Assembly (NCBI GenBank): GCA_009914615.1
Contig: WNDX01000024.1
Span: forward strand, 1 to 37,899
From: Herbaspirillum frisingense
Lineage (GTDB): Bacteria > Pseudomonadota > Gammaproteobacteria > Burkholderiales > Burkholderiaceae_D
DNA: 37,899 nt
Direction of reading: 5' to 3'
Every line of letters begins with the position of its first letter. Positions within the stretch are counted from its first letter, which is position 1. Made by a program: the position numbers and the translations under genes. The notes under the pieces are model-generated. The model saw only the letters and a program-made list of their open reading frames with translations. It made no database searches and was not told where the DNA came from. Shown here one piece after another: positions 1 through 7,445 of the stretch.

Positions 1-165
1 TGAGTGACCACAATTCATCGTCGACAAGTTCTTTAGGCATCGCATCCCGTCAGGAAAAACAAGACAGGAAGTTAACATCAAGTCGGGGAAGTTAACAGCC
101 CCGAAATTTAATTTTGCAACAGCCTCTTAATCATTTTTCAGGCATCGAAGCGGCCAGATCCGGGC
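1..165. mobile_element. probable insertion-sequence end remnant
   Basis: This non-coding left edge is more AT-rich than its neighbours. It carries an 11-bp direct repeat, GGAAGTTAACA, at 67-77 and 87-97 (20 bp apart), then TTTTGCAACAGCC at 113-125. Read on the minus strand the latter begins GGCTGTTGCAAAA, which resembles the terminal inverted repeats of several IS families. Closely spaced repeats near an end are typical of IS21/IS481-like elements. No transposase reading frame is visible, so family and exact boundary are inferred. The alternative is that the GTTAAC repeats are a binding site for the downstream operon. Confidence 0.35.
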
Positions 166-221
166 GCCATGCAAATTGCGCAATGGCAGTCGCCCGGCTA
201 TAGTCTGTTCCGGTTTGGGAG
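166..221 (+). promoter_or_regulatory. probable sigma70 promoter with overlapping palindrome, upstream of the binding protein/two-component operon
   Basis: TATAGT at 199-204 matches the -10 consensus at five of six positions. TTGCGC at 176-181 is a weak -35 at the ideal 17-nt spacing. The -35 lies inside a perfect 10-bp palindrome, ATTGCGCAAT (175-184), itself nested in GCCAT (166-170) / ATGGC (183-187) arms, a likely operator. A GGGAG ribosome-binding site at 217-221 precedes the ATG at 234. The promoter call is inferred from spacing and motif match. Confidence 0.45.
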
Positions 222-233
222 ACACGCATCATA

Positions 234-1568
234 ATGATAAAAATGAAACGGCCCGTGATGGCACGCATCGGTCCGGCCCTCGTACGAGGAGCCGCCGCAT
301 GCCTGCTCGCGCTGCCGCTGCTGGCGCCGCAGGCGCGCGCGGCGGGGCCGTCGGCGGCGCCCGTTCCCTCGGGCGCGCCGGGTTCGCTGCAGGTGCTGCA
401 TTGGTGGACGTCGGACAGCGAACGCCAGGCCATCAATGTCGTGGTGAACCAGTTGGCCCGACAGGATATCCAATGGCGCGACATTTCCATTCCCGGCGGC
501 GCCGGCATGGGCGCCGGCAAGGTATTGAAAAGCATGGTGCTGGCCGGCCGCGCGCCGGAGGTGACGCAGCTCAACGGCGTGATCTTCGGCGAATGGGCCG
601 ACCTCGGCCTGCTGCTGGAACTGGATAACGTGGCAGTGCAGGGCAACTGGGAAAAGCAGATGTTCCCCGCCGTCTGGTCGCTGCTGAACAACCGCGGCCA
701 CGTGGTGGCGGCGCCGCTGGGCATCCACCGGGTCAACACGCTGTTCTATAACGTGGCGATCTTCAAGCGCTACGGCTTGACGCCGCCCAGGACCTGGGAA
801 GAGTTCGACAAGATCGTGCAGCTCTTGCGCGGCACCGGCATCGTCCCGCTGGCGCAGAGCGCCGAGGCGTGGCAGATCGCCACGCTGTTCGAGAACCTGG
901 CGCTGGCCGAGAGCGGCCCGGCCTATTACCGGCGCCTGTTCGTGGACATGAGCCCGAGCGCCTACCTGGATGCGCGCATGCTGCACATCCTCAAGCGCCT
1001 GCGCAGCCTGGCCGGCGCCATGGCGCAGCCGGTGCGCGAGCGGCCGTGGACCGAAGTGGCGCGCAGCATGGTCAACGGCGAGGCGGCGATGTTCATCATG
1101 GGCGACTGGGCCAAGGGCGAATTCAATGCCTGGGGCCTGACGGTGGACCAGCAGTTCGGATGTGCGCCGGTGCCCGGCACCGGCGACTATCATTTATACA
1201 GTACCGATACGCTGGCGATGTTTGCCGACAATTATTCGCACCAGGCCATGCAGGAGACGCTGGCGCAGATCACCATGTCTGCGGCGGTGCAATCGGACTA
1301 CAATAAAATCAAGGGATCCATCCCCGTCCTGCGCGCGCAGGACCCGCATATGGACCGCTGTGCGCGCGACTCCTGGCGCGCGTTCAGCAAGGGCGCCTCT
1401 TATCAGGCGCCCAGCCTGGTGCACCGGATGGCGACCGATGAAACCACCAAGGACGCCATCGTGGCGGAGGTGCAGCGCTTCTTCATCGATCGTCAGATCA
1501 CCGAAGAACAGACGCAGAAACGACTGGCGGCCATCGCGCGCACCCTGTCGCGCAACCGGAATGACTGA
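234..1568 (+). CDS. sugar-type ABC transporter periplasmic substrate-binding protein (family 1), orphan
   Basis: The 444-residue protein has a basic N-terminus and a hydrophobic segment (about residues 17-36) ending in AQARAAG, a signal peptide. The mature part shows the family-1 sugar-binding pattern: LHWWTSDSE near residue 54, a central RVNTLFYNVAIFKRYG stretch, PRTWEEFD, and a late MGDWAKGEF. It resembles glucose/mannose-binding proteins of the GtsA type. No permease or ATPase lies beside it; a response regulator follows after 31 nt and a kinase after that. It may therefore feed a distant transporter or act as the ligand-binding partner of that kinase (inference). The start at 234 has GGGAG 12 nt upstream; an in-frame ATG at 243 is possible. 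The sugar specificity cannot be read from sequence. Confidence 0.85.
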   Translation: MIKMKRPVMARIGPALVRGAAACLLALPLLAPQARAAGPSAAPVPSGAPGSLQVLHWWTSDSERQAINVVVNQLARQDIQWRDISIPGGAGMGAGKVLKSMVLAGRAPEVTQLNGVIFGEWADLGLLLELDNVAVQGNWEKQMFPAVWSLLNNRGHVVAAPLGIHRVNTLFYNVAIFKRYGLTPPRTWEEFDKIVQLLRGTGIVPLAQSAEAWQIATLFENLALAESGPAYYRRLFVDMSPSAYLDARMLHILKRLRSLAGAMAQPVRERPWTEVARSMVNGEAAMFIMGDWAKGEFNAWGLTVDQQFGCAPVPGTGDYHLYSTDTLAMFADNYSHQAMQETLAQITMSAAVQSDYNKIKGSIPVLRAQDPHMDRCARDSWRAFSKGASYQAPSLVHRMATDETTKDAIVAEVQRFFIDRQITEEQTQKRLAAIARTLSRNRND

Positions 1569-1599
1569 CCTATAAGAATTTGGAGATGGAGCGGCAACC

Positions 1600-2313
1600 A
1601 TGACGCGCAAGATATTGATTGTCGATGATGACCAGAAGACCCGCACGCTGCTGAAGGCCTATCTGGAAAAGAACCAGTACGAAGTGCGCCTGGCGCATGA
1701 CGGCGCGGCCTTCCTGGCGGAATTCCAGCGCTTTGCGGATGAGCTTTCGCTGGTGATCCTGGACGTGATGCTGCCCGACACCGACGGCTTCGCGCTGTGC
1801 AAGACGGTGCGGCGCAAATCCAACGTGCCCATCATCATGCTCACTGCCAGCTCGGACGAGACCGACCGCGTGGTCGGCCTGGAACTGGGCGCCGACGACT
1901 ATATCGCCAAGCCCTATAGCCCGCGCGAACTGCTGGCGCGCATCAAGGCCATCCACCGCCGCATCGGCATCGACAGCAGCGCCGCGCCGCGCTACTACCG
2001 CTTCGTCGGCTTCACGCTGGATACCGTGGAGCGCACGCTGATGGACAGCACCGGCCAGACCGTGGCGTTGACCGGCATGGATTACCAGTTGCTGAAATAC
2101 TTCGTCGAGCATCCCGGCGACGTGCTGGACCGCAACGTGCTGTGCGAGGAAACCCGCGGGCGCGACGCCGGCCCGCTGGATCGCTCGCTGGACGTGCAGA
2201 TCAGCAAGCTGCGCCTGCGCCTCAACGACGGCGGCCGCCAGCCGCACCTGATCAAGACCGTGCGCGGCGCCGGCTACGTGTTCTCGGCCGACGTCAGCGC
2301 CGCGGCCGCCTGA
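1600..2313 (+). CDS. OmpR-family two-component response regulator
   Basis: This 237-residue regulator has an N-terminal receiver domain: an acidic DDD near residues 9-11, phospho-acceptor Asp55 in LVILDVMLPD, and Lys104 in IAKPYSP. A C-terminal OmpR/PhoB winged helix follows, with TRGRDAGPLDRSLDVQISKL in the recognition region and KTVRGAGYVF at the end. It is the phosphorylation target of the kinase starting 13 nt downstream and lies 31 nt after a sugar-binding protein gene, so all three are probably one operon. By context it may control sugar uptake or catabolism, which is an inference. A ribosome-binding site GGAG lies shortly before the ATG. Confidence 0.93.
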   Translation: MTRKILIVDDDQKTRTLLKAYLEKNQYEVRLAHDGAAFLAEFQRFADELSLVILDVMLPDTDGFALCKTVRRKSNVPIIMLTASSDETDRVVGLELGADDYIAKPYSPRELLARIKAIHRRIGIDSSAAPRYYRFVGFTLDTVERTLMDSTGQTVALTGMDYQLLKYFVEHPGDVLDRNVLCEETRGRDAGPLDRSLDVQISKLRLRLNDGGRQPHLIKTVRGAGYVFSADVSAAAA

Positions 2314-2326
2314 GCCCGGCCATCCC

Positions 2327-3862
2327 GTGAACGAAGTCACCCCCGCGGCGCCGGCCGCGCCCGCTTCCGCGCCGCCCGCCGTCCGGCCGGCCACGGCCCG
2401 CGGCAAGCTGGCCGCGCTGCTGGACTGGATGCTGCCGGACTCGCTGCTGGGCCGGCTGTCGGTGGTGATGATCTTCGGCGTGCTGGTCACCCAGGTGGCC
2501 GGCGGCATGATCTGGGCCGCCCAGTTGCGCAGCAAGTCCGAAGCCGAGACCCGCGTGGCCGCGCAGCACCTGGCGCACAGCGCCTCGGTGGCGATCCGCT
2601 ATTTCATGAGCCTGCCCGCCAACTACCGGCCGCTGATGATCCAGCAGCTGCGCGAGATGGGCGGCACGCGTTTCTTCATCAACGCCAACAGCACCGCGGT
2701 GCCGGTCACCCCGATCGCCGACAACCGGCTGGCGGCGGTGGCCATCGACGTGGCGGCCCAGACCCTGCGCGACGATCTGCCCTTCCTGCCCGAGGCCAGG
2801 CTGGACTTCGCCTGGCCGGAGGGCCTGCAGGTGTCCAGCGACGGCCTCACGGTCAACGACCTGCCGGACAACTGGGTGCAGCACATCCTGCTGACCAAGC
2901 CCAACTCGGCGCCGGTGTTGGTGATCCAGATGCAGGTGGAGAGCGGCCGCTGGTTGTACCTGGCGGCGCTGATGCCCAATCCGTATTTCCTCGACAGCGG
3001 CAACCCGCTATGGCTGGACCGGCTGGTGTTGCAGGGCCTGTCGCTGGCGGCCATCCTCTTGCTGACCATCCTGGTGGTGCGCTGGACCACGCGTCCGCTG
3101 GCCGCGCTGGCCGACGCCGCCGAAGCCTTCGGCAAGGGCGAGACCGTGCCCGAGCTGCCCGGCACCGGCAGCCGCGAATACGTCAAGACCGCGCGCGCCT
3201 TCTCCGGCATGCGCGAACGCATCAAGCGCTATCTGGAAGACCGCGAGCGTCTGTTCGTCTCCATCTCGCATGACCTGCGCACGCCCATCACGCGCCTGAA
3301 GCTGCGCACCGAGCTGATGGACGATGACGACATGCGCACCGAATTCCACGACGACCTCGATGAGCTGGACATGATGGTCAAGGGCGCGCTGCAATCGGTG
3401 AAGGACAGCGACATCCACGAGAACCACACCGAGGTGCGGCTGGACGCCCTGGTGATCCGCATGATCCGCGACGCCCGCATGGCCGGCCACGAGATCGCCT
3501 TCACGCCCTCGGGCATCACCGTCATCGCCAAGCCGCTGGCCCTCAAGCGCGCCATCGGCAACCTGTTCGACAACGCGCTGTACTACGGCCAGAAGGTCGA
3601 GATCGCCATCCGTCCCTCGCGCGGCGTGGGCGGCGACATGGTCGAGATCGAGATCCGCGACCACGGCCCGGGCGTGCCGGAAGACGCCATGGGCACGCTG
3701 TTCCAGCCCTATGTGCGGCTGGAGCACGGGCGCGCCCAGAACAGTGGCGGCATGGGCCTGGGCATCTCGCGCAACATCGTGCAGGCGCACGGCGGCGAGC
3801 TGCTATTGCGCAACCATCCGGACGGCGGCCTGATCGCCACCATCATCCTGCCGGCCCGCTGA
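2327..3862 (+). CDS. sensor histidine kinase (EnvZ-like)
   Basis: This 511-residue membrane kinase starts at a GTG 13 nt after the regulator's stop. A proline/alanine-rich cytoplasmic tail leads into a first membrane helix (about residues 44-65). A periplasmic sensor domain runs to about 237, then a second helix (LAAILLLTILVV) and a HAMP linker (TTRPLAALADAAEAFGKG). The H-box is FVSISHDLRTPITRLKLR with His315. The catalytic ATPase shows the N-box GNLFDNALYYG, the G1 motif DHGPGVP and the G2 motif GGMGLGIS. It presumably phosphorylates the upstream regulator at Asp55. The operon-encoded sugar-binding protein may present the signal to the periplasmic domain; this is inference. No terminator is evident right after the gene. 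Confidence 0.93.
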   Translation: MNEVTPAAPAAPASAPPAVRPATARGKLAALLDWMLPDSLLGRLSVVMIFGVLVTQVAGGMIWAAQLRSKSEAETRVAAQHLAHSASVAIRYFMSLPANYRPLMIQQLREMGGTRFFINANSTAVPVTPIADNRLAAVAIDVAAQTLRDDLPFLPEARLDFAWPEGLQVSSDGLTVNDLPDNWVQHILLTKPNSAPVLVIQMQVESGRWLYLAALMPNPYFLDSGNPLWLDRLVLQGLSLAAILLLTILVVRWTTRPLAALADAAEAFGKGETVPELPGTGSREYVKTARAFSGMRERIKRYLEDRERLFVSISHDLRTPITRLKLRTELMDDDDMRTEFHDDLDELDMMVKGALQSVKDSDIHENHTEVRLDALVIRMIRDARMAGHEIAFTPSGITVIAKPLALKRAIGNLFDNALYYGQKVEIAIRPSRGVGGDMVEIEIRDHGPGVPEDAMGTLFQPYVRLEHGRAQNSGGMGLGISRNIVQAHGGELLLRNHPDGGLIATIILPAR

Positions 3863-3964
3863 GCGCGGCCGCGCACGATCCATCTGCCAGACAGATCAAT
3901 CGTATCTTTATATTCCATTTAAAAAACCGGAGACAGCGGCGTAGACTTTCCCGGCCTTCCCCCT

Positions 3965-3979
3965 GATGGCCTTGCCATC
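3965..3979. promoter_or_regulatory. small perfect palindrome before the aldo/keto reductase gene
   Basis: GATGGC (3965-3970) and GCCATC (3974-3979) form a perfect 6-3-6 inverted repeat 33 nt before the ATG at 4012. It could be an operator or a 5' UTR hairpin. No family can be assigned. Confidence 0.25.
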
Positions 3980-4011
3980 GCCCCAACAAGAACCTTCAAC
4001 CAAGGACTTCC

Positions 4012-5046
<1,035 letters not shown>

Positions 5047-5062
5047 TCTTGCGGCCGCAATG

Positions 5063-5105
5063 AAAAAGGCCAGCGCCGGATGAACGGCGCAGGCCTTTTT
5101 GTTTT
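5063..5105 (+). terminator. strong Rho-independent terminator after the aldo/keto reductase gene
   Basis: A 15-position stem pairs 5063-5077 with 5086-5100, broken by one A-A mismatch (5072/5091). The loop is 8 nt (5078-5085). The descending arm ends in GGCC followed by TTTTTGTTTT. The ascending arm starts with AAAAAGG, so the hairpin is nearly symmetric and may also end minus-strand transcription of the converging DUF454 gene. Confidence 0.93.
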
Positions 5106-5131
5106 CCACAGCCGCTTACCTGGCTATCTGG

Positions 5132-5602
5132 CTACCTGGCGCCGCCGTCCCCGGCCTGCACATCGTTCACCCGTTCCGGCCGCGACCACATCCACATGGC
5201 GCCGGCCGCCATGCCCAGCGCGGCCAGCACGATGATCCAGCGGTGCCTGACCGTGAACAGCATGATCACTAGGCACAGGCTCATCATTAGCGAAGCGCTG
5301 ATCTTGGCGCGCCGCGCCACCACCCGGCCGTTGCGCCAGTTATGGATCATGGCGCCGAATACCGGATGGTTTTCCAGCCAACGCTGCAGGCGCGGCGAGC
5401 CTTTGCCGGCGGCCCAGGCCGAGAGCAGGATGAATTCGGTGGTGGGGATGCCGGGAATGAAGATGGCGATGATCCCCGTGCCCAGGCTGGTATAGGCCAG
5501 CGCCAGCCACAGCCAGCGCGTGCGCCGCGGCGCCAGCGGGGAAGGCGCGGCGGCCGGCGCGCCGGCATCCTTGGCGGTATCGCGCGGGGCAGGCGTTTGC
5601 AT
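5132..5602 (-). CDS. DUF454 (YbaN-like) inner-membrane protein
   Basis: A 156-residue small membrane protein. Its core shows the DUF454/YbaN pattern: a first helix ALAYTSLGTGIIAIFIPGIP, then TTEFILLSAWAAGKGSPRLQ, WLENHPVFGAMIHNW, and a C-terminal hydrophobic hairpin from about residue 100. The molecular function of DUF454 is unknown. It lies 22 nt downstream of the haem oxygenase gene in the same direction, so it is probably the last gene of the iron/haem cluster. The ATG at 5602 is chosen because a longer frame would overlap the oxygenase gene; a GTG at 5611 with GAGG 11 nt upstream is an alternative start. Confidence 0.85.
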   Translation of the reverse strand: MQTPAPRDTAKDAGAPAAAPSPLAPRRTRWLWLALAYTSLGTGIIAIFIPGIPTTEFILLSAWAAGKGSPRLQRWLENHPVFGAMIHNWRNGRVVARRAKISASLMMSLCLVIMLFTVRHRWIIVLAALGMAAGAMWMWSRPERVNDVQAGDGGAR

Positions 5603-5624
5603 GGCGATCACGCGGCGCGGCGCC

Positions 5625-6215
5625 TCAGGCCAGCGCGAAATGGCGTTTGAGCAAGTCGCCGAAACGGCCAAAGGCAGCCGCTGCACCGGCCAGCACGGCT
5701 TCGTGCTCGGCCTGCGACAGCGAAGGGCGGTCGAGGAAGCTGACGAAACGGCGCCAGACGATGGCGCGCCCTTCCGGATAGGCCGCCAGATTGCGGGCGC
5801 CGAAGGTCTCGCTCAGGCCCAGCTTGTCCTTGGCTTCCTTCAGCAGGAAAGCCGCACCCAGCGTCGAACCCTCCGATACATACAGCCAGCCCAGGGCCTC
5901 GGGCATGGCCACGTCGCCGGTGGCGATGCTTGCCGCGCCGGCGTCTGCCTGAAGGTCCGCCAGGTCGGCCAGTGCCGCGGCTTCGCGCCCGCGCACCTGG
6001 AGATCGGGCACGGCGGCCTGGATCGTCGGATCGGCGAACAGGTGCTCGACGTCGCACTGGAAGTGGTATTGCGCCGCCACGAAGCGCGCGTAGTTGGCGC
6101 GGCTGGCAAACGGCCGGGCTTGCTCCATCAGGGCATGCATCTGCTCGTGCAGATCCGCGGTTTCATGCTTGAGGCGGGACGAGAGCAGGGCGGGGAGGTC
6201 GGTCACGGTATTCAT
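5625..6215 (-). CDS. biliverdin-producing haem oxygenase
   Basis: This 196-residue cytoplasmic enzyme belongs to the bacterial haem oxygenase family (HmuO/HemO type), which opens haem to biliverdin, CO and Fe2+ using reductant and O2. The N-terminal proximal region reads LKHETADLHEQMH, with His23 in the position of the axial haem ligand. The distal helix motif is seen as WLYVSEGSTLGAAFLLKE. Length is normal for the family. The start at 6215 places this motif where the family has it; an upstream in-frame ATG at 6269 would add 18 unrelated residues. It lies downstream of a Fur-box-linked TonB receptor set, separated by 130 nt with no clear Fur site of its own. The likely role is iron release from imported haem (inference). 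Confidence 0.92.
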   Translation of the reverse strand: MNTVTDLPALLSSRLKHETADLHEQMHALMEQARPFASRANYARFVAAQYHFQCDVEHLFADPTIQAAVPDLQVRGREAAALADLADLQADAGAASIATGDVAMPEALGWLYVSEGSTLGAAFLLKEAKDKLGLSETFGARNLAAYPEGRAIVWRRFVSFLDRPSLSQAEHEAVLAGAAAAFGRFGDLLKRHFALA

Positions 6216-6345
6216 GGGGTGTTCGGTGGAATCGCAAAAATGAGCCTGTCCTGTGTGATCGCAAAGCACCGGCCCGGTTCAAGGATAAGCGGGAACGGCC
6301 GCGCTTGCACGAACCGTCGCTGCCGGGGCAGGTGCGGGTAGCGTC

Positions 6346-6891
6346 TCATGGCTTGACGCTGACCTTCAGCGCGGCCAGCTCGCCGCCGCTTTCCCCTTGC
6401 CGCTGGGCGCTGCCGCCGGTGCCGTCGCCGGTCTTCCATTGGAAGGGCGCGCGCAACACGCTGCGCCCGCCCTGTTCCCGCGCCACTTCGACCGCCAGCT
6501 GGTAGCTGCCTGGCGACAGGCCGGCCAGTAGTTCCTGGCGATCGGAGAAGCGCAGCGTATAGCTGCCGGCGCCGCGCGTGGGGCCGCTCACGCCATCGGC
6601 GGGCAAGGCCAGCGACTGGCCGGCCTTGCGCCACCAGGTGCGCAACTCCTTGAGGAAGATCTTCCCCAGGTTGTCGCGCAGGCGCGTGTCATACCAGACC
6701 GCCAGCGTGCCGTCGGTCGCCGGCTGGCCGTCCGCGCGTTCTATCCAGGCCGCAAGATAGGGCGGGTGGTAGGCGGCGCTGGCCTGGTCGGGCAGCGTCA
6801 CCTCCACTTCCAGCACTGTGGCGCCGGCCGGCGCCGCGGCCAGATGAAGGCAGGCTGCAGCGAGCCAGGGTGCGGGTCGGGAACGGCGCAT
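6346..6891 (-). CDS. DUF2271 periplasmic protein
   Basis: A 181-residue protein with a short signal peptide (hydrophobic LAAACLHLAAAPAGA, cleavage near residue 24). The DUF2271 pattern is visible: PPYLAAWIERADG, then TLAVWYDTRL, LKELRTWWRKAG, and a C-terminal beta-rich part with SPGSYQLAVEVAREQGG. DUF2271 proteins are often encoded beside TonB-dependent receptors and PepSY proteins in iron-uptake loci; their biochemical role is not established. The ATG shares one base with the stop of the EF-hand gene upstream (TGATG), implying translational coupling. Confidence 0.85.
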   Translation of the reverse strand: MRRSRPAPWLAAACLHLAAAPAGATVLEVEVTLPDQASAAYHPPYLAAWIERADGQPATDGTLAVWYDTRLRDNLGKIFLKELRTWWRKAGQSLALPADGVSGPTRGAGSYTLRFSDRQELLAGLSPGSYQLAVEVAREQGGRSVLRAPFQWKTGDGTGGSAQRQGESGGELAALKVSVKP

Positions 6892-7394
6892 CAGCTGCCC
6901 GCGTTGCGCGGCTGGGGCAGCGGGTCGTTGGCATCGACTTGGCCGTCATGGTTGGTGTCCTGCTCGGCGAAGGTCTTGTCCATGATGGCCTGCTCTTCAT
7001 CCCGGGACAGCACGCCGTCGCGGTTGCGGTCCAGCAGCGCGAAGCGGACGTGGGCCTGGCGGATCGAATTTTCGTAGGCCTGGTCCGGCTGGCGGCCGGT
7101 GTCGAAGTATTGCTGCTTGAGCCTGCCTTCGAATTCGGCCACGTATTCCTCTTCGGTCAGCACGCCGTCATGGTTCTTGTCGGCCGCCTCGAAGCGCTGG
7201 CGGCGCACGCTGTCGTATTCGGCGCGCGTCACCACGCCGTCGCGGTTGACGTCGTAGCTGCCCATGAAGGCTTCGCGGCCATGGCCGCCGGCCGGACGTG
7301 CAGGGCCGGCCTGGGCTGCAGGCGGCGCCGACGGCGCGGCGCAGGCGGCCAGCAGCGCCAATAATCCGGGGAGGAGCGAAAGTCGGGGTGTCAT
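6891..7394 (-). CDS. EF-hand calcium-binding lipoprotein
   Basis: A 167-residue exported protein. The N-terminus is a lipoprotein signal with the lipobox LLAAC (Cys18), followed by a Pro/Ala linker. Four EF-hand loops of the DxNxDG type start at Asp48, Asp72, Asp122 and Asp146: DVNRDGVVTRAE, DKNHDGVLTEEE, DRNRDGVLSRDE and DTNHDGQVDAND. The fourth lacks the usual acidic residue at loop position 12. This suggests two EF-hand pairs binding Ca2+ in the periplasm. It is the middle gene of receptor - EF-hand protein - DUF2271, 51 nt after the receptor gene, so it is likely co-expressed. Its function in uptake is unknown. Confidence 0.88.
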   Translation of the reverse strand: MTPRLSLLPGLLALLAACAAPSAPPAAQAGPARPAGGHGREAFMGSYDVNRDGVVTRAEYDSVRRQRFEAADKNHDGVLTEEEYVAEFEGRLKQQYFDTGRQPDQAYENSIRQAHVRFALLDRNRDGVLSRDEEQAIMDKTFAEQDTNHDGQVDANDPLPQPRNAGS

Positions 7395-7445
7395 GTCTGT
7401 TCCTTTACGTTATCTGGGTGAAAGAATCCATTGCTTCCCGGATGC

